From assembly GCF_029490015.1 (NCBI RefSeq), contig NZ_CP120468.1, positions 62,001 through 126,000 of the forward strand: 64,000 bases of DNA. Direction: 5' to 3'. Shown here piece after piece: positions 25,340 through 33,087 of the stretch (the first letter of the stretch is position 1; each line of letters opens with the position of its first letter). The notes under the pieces were generated by a model that saw only the letters and a program-made list of their open reading frames with translations, had not been told where the DNA came from and did not search any database. Source of the stretch: Halobaculum limi (lineage in GTDB: Archaea; Halobacteriota; Halobacteria; Halobacteriales; Haloferacaceae). A program made the translations under genes and the position numbers.

Positions 25340-26851
25340 TCACGCGTTCACGGTCCGTGACACCCAGCCTGCGGGGCCGTTGGGGAACGACCCCCGCTCG
25401 TCCTCCGGTTGGAGCGTGCCGGTGCCATCCGTCGCCCGGACGACCACCTCGTGTTCTGTGCCGGGCGAGTCGTAGCGGTGGACCCACTGGCGCCACACGT
25501 CGTCACCGGGAAGCGGTTCCGAGAGGGACGCATCCGTCCACGTCTCGCCGCCGTCGACGGACACCTCGACGCGGTCGACGCCGCGCGTCCCGGCGTAGGC
25601 GTGGCCTGCGACTTCGATGCGGCCGTCGTCGAGGCGGTTGATCACGTGGAGTTTGGCGACCGTCTCGACGGGGCCGGTGCCGTGCCAGCCGCGCTGTTCC
25701 CAGTAGCCGTCCATCGGTTCGTCGAGGATCTCGATCTCGGTGAGCCACTTGACGTTGATCTCACCCCAGTGACCGGGAATGAGCGCCCGGACGGGCGCGC
25801 CGTGGCCGCGGGGGAGCGGGGCGCCGTTCATTCCGTACGCGAGGAAGCCCGACCGGAGCGCAGACACGGAGAACTCCTCGAAGAAGCCGTCGGCCGCACG
25901 GAGCATCACGTACTCCCCCTGCGGGTTCGCTGCCTCGACGATGTCCATCAGCGGGGTGCCCGTCCAGAGGGCGTTGTCCATCTTCTTGCCGTTGAGTCGC
26001 TCGCCGACACAGCGGAGCGTGTTGAACCGATGTTCGGGGTCGCGACTCGTGAGGTCGTCGTAGGTGTACTCCGCTTCCATCTCGACAGCCCCCGTCACCG
26101 ACAGCGTCCACTCGTCCGGGTCGGGCGTTGGGTCGACCTGGTTGATGTCGACCGTGTAGAACTCGTCGCTGACGAGTGGCTCTAACCCCTCAACGTCCAG
26201 CGAGTTGTCGCGGGCCATCCCGAGGAGTTGGCCCTCGGGAGAGTCAGCGGGGACCGTCGCGTCGGCGTCGCCCGCCGAGACGGTGCGCCGAGAGCCGAGG
26301 ACGCCACCGGCGAACACGAGGCCGATGGCCGCCGCGAGACTCCCGAGGGCGGCCCGCCTCCCGGCCGGCGCGGGCTCTACCGACCGGCTGGCCAGCGTCG
26401 CAACGCCGAGCGGAATCGACGCACCGACCGTCGCCCCGAGCGCGGAGGCGGCGTCGCCGCCGAGTGCGAACGAGAAGAGGAGGACGGCCACCAGCGAGAG
26501 CGTCGTCGCGGCGACGGGGGCGTCGAATCGGTCGGCGTCGACGGCGGCCGCCGCGCGGTGAACCGTCCAGACGACGGCCGCGAACAGGAGGGCCGTGAGC
26601 GCGAGCGCCAGCAGGAACGCGAGGCTGTCGCCGAGGCTGCCGAGCAGCAGGATGGAGTAGCGGATGATGACGTCGGGTGTGGCCGCGACGACCACCTCGG
26701 CGACCGGAGCGGCGACGAACCCCGGGAGGCGGCCAGCGACCGCGAACGATCCGGCGACGGCACCGACTCCCGCCGCCACCGCGAGCAGAACCGCTGGGCC
26801 GTGCTCACGGACGACCGCCGCCAGCGCCGTGGTGCGTGCGTCGTGCTCCAT
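25340..26851 (-). CDS. sulfite-oxidase-fold molybdopterin oxidoreductase with membrane N-terminus
   Basis: 503 residues from the ATG at 26851 (an ATG at 26878 would add nine). About four to five hydrophobic segments (20-185) precede an extracytoplasmic domain with molybdenum-ligand Cys281 in LRCVGERLNG, the family patterns SALRSGFLAYGMNG and LPRGHGAPVRALIPGHWGE, and a C-terminal Mo-co dimerisation domain (VDRVEVSVDGGETW). It probably oxidises or reduces a small S- or N-compound at the outer membrane face; substrate unknown. It is the first gene before the winged-helix/DUF7521-like pair. Period-11 repeats lie just upstream. Confidence 0.9.
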   Translation of the reverse strand: MEHDARTTALAAVVREHGPAVLLAVAAGVGAVAGSFAVAGRLPGFVAAPVAEVVVAATPDVIIRYSILLLGSLGDSLAFLLALALTALLFAAVVWTVHRAAAAVDADRFDAPVAATTLSLVAVLLFSFALGGDAASALGATVGASIPLGVATLASRSVEPAPAGRRAALGSLAAAIGLVFAGGVLGSRRTVSAGDADATVPADSPEGQLLGMARDNSLDVEGLEPLVSDEFYTVDINQVDPTPDPDEWTLSVTGAVEMEAEYTYDDLTSRDPEHRFNTLRCVGERLNGKKMDNALWTGTPLMDIVEAANPQGEYVMLRAADGFFEEFSVSALRSGFLAYGMNGAPLPRGHGAPVRALIPGHWGEINVKWLTEIEILDEPMDGYWEQRGWHGTGPVETVAKLHVINRLDDGRIEVAGHAYAGTRGVDRVEVSVDGGETWTDASLSEPLPGDDVWRQWVHRYDSPGTEHEVVVRATDGTGTLQPEDERGSFPNGPAGWVSRTVNA

Positions 26852-26901
26852 ACTGACACGAACGGCGTTCTGCGTCATAGGGATTGTTCGAACTCGGGGC
26901 G

Positions 26902-26945
26902 AGGTCCGCACAAGGTCCGTGCAAACTCCGTACAAACTTCGTCTC
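26902..26945. repeat. four tandem 11-base repeats upstream of the molybdoenzyme gene
   Basis: AGGTCCGCACA (26902-26912), AGGTCCGTGCA (26913-26923), AACTCCGTACA (26924-26934) and a decayed AACTTCGTCTC (26935-26945), exactly head to tail. Eleven bases is one helical turn, so the copies lie on one face of the DNA. They sit 51-94 bases before the ATG at 26851 and could be binding sites for a regulator. The rest of the gap up to 27120 is AT-rich near 27015-27085 (promoter of the next gene). Confidence 0.6.
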
Positions 26946-27120
26946 GACTCCCTCGACGCCGACCATCCACTCACTCGCCGCAGGTCGAGAGACAGCTGTG
27001 CGAGCCGAAGACAGTTCAGCGAGATAAAATTTCAGCCTTCGAAGAGTTATAATTCTGCTTAGAGCCGTGTAATTTATTTACCCTGTTTTCGTAGCCTCAC
27101 TCGCAACTGAGTATAGATAG

Positions 27121-28068
27121 ATGGGGGGGAGCACACATCCACGCAGACAGCGTCTGCTAACGGCACTGGTAGTATCAATATTGATAACATCGCTCGTCGC
27201 GTTCGCGGGCACGTCCGCTGCGGTGCGGACGACCGTAGACGGTCCCGACGAGGTGACGCGACCCGACGCGGTGGCGTTCACTTCGACGGTCGACGTCCGC
27301 GACGACGAACGCGTTCGGATCGACAGCCTCACGCTGACGATCCAACCCGAGGACTCGCCCGACGAGGCGGTTCGCGTCACGTTCGCGCCAAACGGGTCTG
27401 TCCTGGCGATAACGCCGTCTTCGGGCGTCGCTGGACAGGGGGAGATTCGGATCGAACAACTGCGACGGTCACTCGATGTCACCGTCTCCGGTACCGACGG
27501 TGCCTACGGATACGGCTACGGCTACGACGGTGGAATCGACGAACGCGCGGGTGAGAACGGCTCCGACGCCGCCGTCGGCTACGGCTACGGCTACGCCGAC
27601 ACCTCGATTACCGTCGAGGCCGCCTTCGACTCGCGGGCGCTCAAACACGGGAACTACGAGGTCTTCCTCACCGTGAACACGCCCGAGGAAGACGACCGCT
27701 TCCGTTCGAACGTCGAGTCGTTCGAGGTCCTCGTGCCCGGGAACGGGTCGCCGCCCGACCGCGGTGAAGGGCCCGATAACGGCCCCGACGACGCTGAGAA
27801 CGCGGACGACGCGGACGATGCAGACGGCGCTGAAGATGCGGACGGCGCAGACGAGTCCGACGACGCTGACGACACAGAAGACGCCGACGAGGAGGCGACG
27901 GAGACAGAGTCCGAGGAGGAGTCTGAATCCGACGAGGCCGAAGACGCCGACTCCGACGACCGCGGGAACGGCAACGGACCGCCGTCGAACCCCGGGAACG
28001 GCAACGGCCCACCAGACCACGCGAACGGCAACGGGCCGCCCGAGGACGTCCCGCGAGGCGGGCGCTGA
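27121..28068 (+). CDS. secreted acidic low-complexity protein
   Basis: 315 residues. A Sec signal (RRQRLLTALVVSILITSLVAFAG, cleavage near TSAA) precedes a beta-rich domain (about 35-120 and 155-195) containing two GYGYGY clusters (about 129-135 and 153-157). Then comes an Asp/Glu/Ala tract (about 215-280) and three NGNGPP repeats at the C-terminus. Three N-x-S sequons occur (NGSVL, NGSDA, NGSPP), so N-glycosylation is possible. There is no C-terminal membrane anchor. Together with the following flippase and glycosyltransferases it suggests an exported surface or matrix component; binding partners are unknown. Confidence 0.75.
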   Translation: MGGSTHPRRQRLLTALVVSILITSLVAFAGTSAAVRTTVDGPDEVTRPDAVAFTSTVDVRDDERVRIDSLTLTIQPEDSPDEAVRVTFAPNGSVLAITPSSGVAGQGEIRIEQLRRSLDVTVSGTDGAYGYGYGYDGGIDERAGENGSDAAVGYGYGYADTSITVEAAFDSRALKHGNYEVFLTVNTPEEDDRFRSNVESFEVLVPGNGSPPDRGEGPDNGPDDAENADDADDADGAEDADGADESDDADDTEDADEEATETESEEESESDEAEDADSDDRGNGNGPPSNPGNGNGPPDHANGNGPPEDVPRGGR

Positions 28069-28085
28069 TCGACTGAGACACACTC

Positions 28086-29432
28086 ATGTCTGATCAGAAC
28101 ACGCTCCCGTTTGAGCGACTGGTACATCGATTCGCCCACGCCGTCCGCACCGTCAGCACCGACGACCTCGTCCACCACGGCGGGGTGATGGCCGCCGCGA
28201 CCGTTGTCGCCGGTGGCTTCAACTACGGCTATCAGGTGTTCGTCGGCCGCGTCCTCGGCGCGGAGGCGTACGGCGCGTTCGGCGCGTTGTTCGCGCTGTT
28301 TTACCTCCTGCACGTCGTCGGCCGCGGCGTCAGGTTCAGCGCCTCTCGCTTCGCCGCCGAACTCGACGGCCCCAACGAACGCGCCGCGTTCTATCGCGGC
28401 TTCCTGCTGCGTTCGACGGCCCTCGGCGTCGTGGGGACGGTCCTCCTCGTCGCCGCAAGCCCCGTCATCGCGGGCTTTCTCGGCCTCGACTCCGCCGCAC
28501 CGGTGACGGTCGTCGCCGTCGCCATCGGCGTCGAACTCGTGTTGACCGCGAACCAGGGGACGCTACAGGGCCTCCAGCGGTTCGGTGCCCTCGGCGCGTT
28601 CAAGGTGGCGCAGGCGGCCGTGAAACTCGCGCTTGGCGTCGCCCTCGTCCTCGCCGGCCTCCGACTGTACGGCGCGTTCGCCGCGGTGGCGTTGGGGTCG
28701 GCGGTCGTCCTCGCCGCCTCGACTGCGTACCTCCTCTGGAACCTCGGTCGACCGGCGGCCGCCACGACCCAATTCCGCTACCGCCGGGCGTACCGCTACG
28801 TCGTCCCGGCCGCCATCGCGGGGTTTTGTCTCACGGTGCCGGCCAACGCCGACGTCATCGTGGTCAAGCACTTCTTCCCGGCCGTCGACGCCGGCTACTA
28901 CGCCGCCGCGTCGGTGTTCGGGAAGGTGCTGTTGTTCCTGCCGATGGGCATCTCGACGGCACTGTTCCCGAAGGTGACGGCCGACCACGCCGCCGCACGG
29001 AACAAGCGGCTGCACGCACTGTTCGACCGCGCACTCGCGTATGCAGCGCTCGTCGGGGTCGGTGGCGCAGTCGGCTTCTGGCTGTTCGCCGAACGACTCC
29101 TCGCACTCGCGTACGGCCCCGAGTACGTCGCCGCCGCGCCGCTGGTCCGCTGGTACGGCCTCGCCATCGTCGGCGTCGTCCTCGCCGTCGTCGTCTTGAA
29201 CTTCGAGTTGGCCCGCGACCGCACCGGCTACGTCTACGTGTTCGCCGTCGGCTCGGTGGTCGAACTCGCGCTCATCTGGACGTTCCACGCTTCGCTGATC
29301 CAAGTCGCACAGATCGTCCTGATCTCGAACGCCGCGCTGTTCCTCGTTGGCCTCGCGGCGGTGAAACTCGACGTCGACCTGGACCCGACCCGCCTCACGA
29401 CCACCTCCACCGACTCTTCCAATGAACGCTGA
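28086..29432 (+). CDS. polysaccharide/oligosaccharide flippase (Wzx-like)
   Basis: 448 residues, 12 to 14 membrane helices of the polysaccharide-transporter branch of the MOP superfamily (YQVFVGRVLGAEAYGAFGAL near the N-terminus, PANADVIVVKHFFPAVDAGYYAAA in the middle). It would move lipid-linked sugars across the membrane for surface glycan or S-layer glycoprotein assembly. It starts 17 bases after the secreted-protein gene, and its last 11 bases overlap the glycosyltransferase start, so the three are one operon. Confidence 0.9.
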   Translation: MSDQNTLPFERLVHRFAHAVRTVSTDDLVHHGGVMAAATVVAGGFNYGYQVFVGRVLGAEAYGAFGALFALFYLLHVVGRGVRFSASRFAAELDGPNERAAFYRGFLLRSTALGVVGTVLLVAASPVIAGFLGLDSAAPVTVVAVAIGVELVLTANQGTLQGLQRFGALGAFKVAQAAVKLALGVALVLAGLRLYGAFAAVALGSAVVLAASTAYLLWNLGRPAAATTQFRYRRAYRYVVPAAIAGFCLTVPANADVIVVKHFFPAVDAGYYAAASVFGKVLLFLPMGISTALFPKVTADHAAARNKRLHALFDRALAYAALVGVGGAVGFWLFAERLLALAYGPEYVAAAPLVRWYGLAIVGVVLAVVVLNFELARDRTGYVYVFAVGSVVELALIWTFHASLIQVAQIVLISNAALFLVGLAAVKLDVDLDPTRLTTTSTDSSNER

Positions 29433-31473
29433 CAGTCCACACACCCGCACAGACACCGAACCCACAGCACAGTCCGCCGACCACGCCCGCGACCAGCCAC
29501 ACGACCGCTCGCCCGAGCGCTCGGTCGTCCTCCCGGTGTATCAAGAACGACCGGACGTGTGGACGGGACTCGTCGAACGCCTCCTGATCGCCGGGTGGGA
29601 CGAAGTCGTCGTCTGCCTCGACGCCCCCGACGACGAGACGGCCGCCGCCGCCGACCGCGTCGGTGAACACGACGGCGTCACGCTCGCGACGAGCGACGAC
29701 CGCCGCGGGAAAGGCGGTGCGCTCCGCGACGGCCTCGCGGCCGCCGACGGCGACGTACTGGGCTTCGTCGACGCCGACGGCGCGGTGACGGTCGACGCCC
29801 TCGACCGTCTCTACCGGACCGTCGAGTGGGGCACCGCCGCCGTCGCCGCCGGGTCGCGAGACGCCGGCGACGCCGACCGGACGGGCCAGTCGCTCGTCCG
29901 ACGGACGCTCGGCCGGGGCTACCGTCTGCTCGCGCGTGGGATGACGGGTGTTCCCGTCAGCGACTTCCAGTGTGGCGCGAAGGCGTTCCGTCGCGAGGTG
30001 TGGACGGCAATCGCCGCCGACGTCGACGAGACGGGGTTCGCATTCGACACCGAACTGCTCGCGCTGGCGCACCGCCACGACTTCGACATTCGCGAGGTGC
30101 CCATCGCGTGGGACGACCCCGGCGACAGCGACGTCGACGTCGGCACGGACGCACCCGCCCTGTTCCGGTCGCTGCTCCGCATCCGGCGGTCGCTCCCGGA
30201 GACGCCGCGAGCGCTCTCCGACGGCGGGGCCAACGCCGAGGCAGACACTGGCCCGACTGTCGACACCAGCCCAGACGCCGACGACCCGATGCACGTCGCA
30301 CTCGTCACCTCGCACCCGCCTAACCGAGGCCACCTCGCGGAGTACGGCGAGGAGTTAGCCCGATCGTACGCCGCCCGCGACGACACCGAAGTGACGGTGT
30401 TCGCACGGCGTACGGACCGCGCTCCGGCGGTCGAGGACCGCGGTGACTACGAGGTGCGTCGCGTGTGGGCCCGCGACTCCGCTCGCTCGGCGTGGGACCT
30501 CGTCCGCGAACTCCGCGAGGACGAGTACGACGCCGTCCAGTTCAACCTCCACATGACGTACTTCGGGACGACGAACGCCTACCGGTTCCTCGGCCTTGCA
30601 CTGCCGCCGCTGTGTCGGGCCCTGCTGGACGTGCCCGTCGTCACGACGCTGCACGACCTCCTCGAAATCGTCGAGGACGACCACGTCGACGACACCGTCG
30701 GCACGCTCGAACGCGTCGGCGCGCGGGCGGCCACGCAACTGGTGCTTCTGTCGGACGCGACCACCGTGACCGCCGCCGAGTACCGCGACATCGTCGCCGA
30801 ACGCTACCCGCTGGGTGACCCGGTCCACGTCCCGCACGGGACGTTCAAGCGGGCCGACGGTGGGGTCGCGCCGCTGGACCCGCCGCTGCGCCTGCTCGTG
30901 TTCGGCTTCCTCGGCCCGACGAAAGACATCGAGACGACCGTCCGCGCGTTCCGCGAGGTGCGCGAGGCGGTGCCGAACGCCGAACTCGTGATCGCAGGGG
31001 GGTCACACCCCGACTACCCCGGCCACCGCGAGCAACTGGAGGCTCGCTTCGGCGACGAACCGGGCGTCACCTTCACCGGCTACGTCGAGGAGGACGACCT
31101 CGACGACGTGTGGGGGTCGGCCACCGCCGTTCTGATGCCGTACCACACTTGCACCGGCGTCAGCGGCGTCTTCCAACTCGCCAAGTCCTACGGCAAGCCC
31201 GTCATCGCCTTCGAGAACGAGGGAATGCGTACCTCCACCGTCGAGACGGGCGGGGAAGCCGCGTTCGTCGACCCCGACTCGCCCACGGCGCTCGCCGAGG
31301 GCATCGTCGACCTCTGGAACGACCGCGACCGCCTGCGCGACATCGCCCGTACCAACGCCGCCGCTGGCGACCGTGTCAGTATGGCCGAGACGACCGACCA
31401 GATGGTCGACCTGCTCACGGACCCGTCGACACCGCCGACGGCCGCCGCGACCGACGGAGGTGAGGATGCGTGA
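29422..31473 (+). CDS. fused GT2-GT4 glycosyltransferase
   Basis: 683 residues. The N-terminal domain (about 33-235) is a GT2/dolichol-phosphate-sugar-synthase type: SVVLPVYQE, FVDADGAVT (DxD metal site) and VPVSDFQCGAKAFRREVW. After an acidic linker (about 265-288) a complete GT4 domain begins at Met290 (MHVALVTSHPPNRGHLAEY) with LVFGFLGPTKDIETTVRAF and PYHTCTGVSGVFQLA. Two enzymes normally encoded separately are thus in one chain, which would link lipid-sugar charging to a later transfer. An ancestral gene boundary at Met290 is plausible. Acts on the cytoplasmic face. Confidence 0.9.
   Translation: MNADSPHTRTDTEPTAQSADHARDQPHDRSPERSVVLPVYQERPDVWTGLVERLLIAGWDEVVVCLDAPDDETAAAADRVGEHDGVTLATSDDRRGKGGALRDGLAAADGDVLGFVDADGAVTVDALDRLYRTVEWGTAAVAAGSRDAGDADRTGQSLVRRTLGRGYRLLARGMTGVPVSDFQCGAKAFRREVWTAIAADVDETGFAFDTELLALAHRHDFDIREVPIAWDDPGDSDVDVGTDAPALFRSLLRIRRSLPETPRALSDGGANAEADTGPTVDTSPDADDPMHVALVTSHPPNRGHLAEYGEELARSYAARDDTEVTVFARRTDRAPAVEDRGDYEVRRVWARDSARSAWDLVRELREDEYDAVQFNLHMTYFGTTNAYRFLGLALPPLCRALLDVPVVTTLHDLLEIVEDDHVDDTVGTLERVGARAATQLVLLSDATTVTAAEYRDIVAERYPLGDPVHVPHGTFKRADGGVAPLDPPLRLLVFGFLGPTKDIETTVRAFREVREAVPNAELVIAGGSHPDYPGHREQLEARFGDEPGVTFTGYVEEDDLDDVWGSATAVLMPYHTCTGVSGVFQLAKSYGKPVIAFENEGMRTSTVETGGEAAFVDPDSPTALAEGIVDLWNDRDRLRDIARTNAAAGDRVSMAETTDQMVDLLTDPSTPPTAAATDGGEDA
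31456..31463 (+). promoter_or_regulatory. Shine-Dalgarno for the zinc microprotein
   Basis: GGAGGTGA, fully complementary to the archaeal 16S 3' end, lies six bases before the GTG at 31470 and inside the last codons of the glycosyltransferase gene. It is the main support for the short gene that follows. Confidence 0.75.
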
Positions 31474-31649
31474 GCCAACGACCTGAGGGACGGCCGACCG
31501 GCCGCGACGTACTCGCTCGCCTCGACGGCGACGACTGCACGCTGCCCGCCTGCGACGGGACGCTCGACCGACAGCCGTTCAAACAGACGGACGCAGTCGT
31601 CTGCGACGAGTGCGGGACGCCGCAAGTGCGGGTGTGGGACGATGACTGA
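31470..31649 (+). CDS. zinc-finger microprotein in the glycan locus
   Basis: 59 residues from a GTG that overlaps the glycosyltransferase stop (GTGA). Cys23 and Cys28 (CTLPAC) and Cys45 and Cys48 (VVCDECG) make a four-cysteine zinc ribbon; the ends are DGTLDRQPF and PQVRVWDDD. Its last eight bases overlap the next gene start. The strong ribosome site and the overlaps on both sides show that it is translated. Such microproteins are numerous in haloarchaea, and some affect biofilm or motility; the role here is unknown. Confidence 0.8.
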   Translation: MSQRPEGRPTGRDVLARLDGDDCTLPACDGTLDRQPFKQTDAVVCDECGTPQVRVWDDD

Positions 31650-33075
31650 GCGCGAGTCCGCCGCCGACACGGACGACGGAACCGACGAGGGATCCACCCT
31701 CGACGACGTGACCCGGAGACTCGCACAGCGGCTCCCACACAGCGTCAAGCGCCTGCTCGCGGTGCCGTACAATCGCGTGCAGCGAGTCCGCGCAGATCGG
31801 TCGTTCGCGCATCGTGCCGACCAGTTCCCGTCGCTGGCACCTGCGAACGACGCACCCCGACACGTCGTCTGCGTGGTCGTCGACGCGCTTCGTGCCGACG
31901 TGGTCGACAGCGAGACGACGCCGTTTCTCGCACAGCGACAAGTCGACACCGCCGTCACGCCGTCACCGTGGACGTTCCCTGCCGTCACGTCGCTGCTCAC
32001 CGGGCGCTACCCCCACGAACACGGGTCGATGCGCCAGTCCGACGACGCCGACCGAGGCGCACGCGATCTGGTCATCCCGCCGACGCTCCCGGAGGAAGAA
32101 CGGACGTTCTCTGAACTGTTCGCCGCCGCGGGCTACGACACTTACGGCGGCTTCGCGTTCCACATGCCGTTCTTCGCGGTGGGCGGTCGCTTCGCGACGA
32201 ACCGCGTGTACGACGACGCGCCCGCCACGACTGTTATCGACGACTTCCTCCAGTGGTTCGACCGCCGACGCGACGGGCGGACCTGCTCGTACCTCCACCT
32301 CGGCGACCTCCACGAACCGGTCGACCCACCGACGGCGTACTGGGACCGCTTCGACGTCGACGACTCCATCGACGGGATTCGGCGGTGGCGCTTCCGCGCC
32401 GATACCGACCCCGGTCCCGAGGGTGAGCGCTACCGCCGACACCGTCGCCGCCTGTACCGCGCGGCCGCGGCCCACGTCGACGCCCGACTGGAAGTGCTCC
32501 GTGAGCGACTGCCCGACGACGTGGCACTCGTCGTGACCGGCGACCACGGCGAGGCACTGTGGGAGCAGTCCACCCTCGACCGCCGCACGTTCCGCGACTC
32601 TCGCCCGGCGTACGGCATCGACCACGGGGGCACGCCGTTCGAGGCGGTCGCGCGAGTGCCGCTGGCAGTCGACGGACTCGACGTTCGCGACAGGGGGACG
32701 CCCTCGCTGGTCGACATCGCGCCGACGCTGTTGGACGCGCTTGGGCAGATGGAGACGCTGGCGACCAGCGGGTGTTCGCTCTCGCGGGGCGTCCCCGAAG
32801 ACCGGGTGCCACTCGTCGAGGCCGCCCGCTACGGCCACGAGAAGAAGGCCGTCTACCGCGACGGCTGGAAACTGATCGTCTCCCGCGGCGACGACGCCGC
32901 GGTGGGCTTTCGCCTCCCCGACGACTCGGGCGCAACCGCCGAGGAGGCCGACCTCCCACCAGACGTGGAGGCCGACCTCTACGACGCGCTTCCCGCGTGG
33001 CCCGACGGGACCGAGCCTGAACGCCGGGTGTCGGGAATGGCCCAACAGCGCCTGGAGGACCTGGGCTATGTGTGA
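31642..33075 (+). CDS. sulfatase/alkaline-phosphatase-fold protein
   Basis: 477 residues. Metal-binding elements of the fold are visible: VVVDALRADV (about 76-85) and VTGDHGEALWE (about 300), plus TFPAVTSLLTGRYPHEHG. The position of the catalytic formylglycine Cys in true sulfatases is occupied by the TPSPWT segment with no Cys, so it is not a classical sulfatase. Haloarchaeal glycan loci often carry such proteins; transfer or removal of phosphate or sulfate on glycans is possible. No signal peptide is seen. The 8-base overlap with the zinc microprotein couples them. Confidence 0.82.
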   Translation: MTERESAADTDDGTDEGSTLDDVTRRLAQRLPHSVKRLLAVPYNRVQRVRADRSFAHRADQFPSLAPANDAPRHVVCVVVDALRADVVDSETTPFLAQRQVDTAVTPSPWTFPAVTSLLTGRYPHEHGSMRQSDDADRGARDLVIPPTLPEEERTFSELFAAAGYDTYGGFAFHMPFFAVGGRFATNRVYDDAPATTVIDDFLQWFDRRRDGRTCSYLHLGDLHEPVDPPTAYWDRFDVDDSIDGIRRWRFRADTDPGPEGERYRRHRRRLYRAAAAHVDARLEVLRERLPDDVALVVTGDHGEALWEQSTLDRRTFRDSRPAYGIDHGGTPFEAVARVPLAVDGLDVRDRGTPSLVDIAPTLLDALGQMETLATSGCSLSRGVPEDRVPLVEAARYGHEKKAVYRDGWKLIVSRGDDAAVGFRLPDDSGATAEEADLPPDVEADLYDALPAWPDGTEPERRVSGMAQQRLEDLGYV

Positions 33076-33087
33076 GGTGCGACGGGG

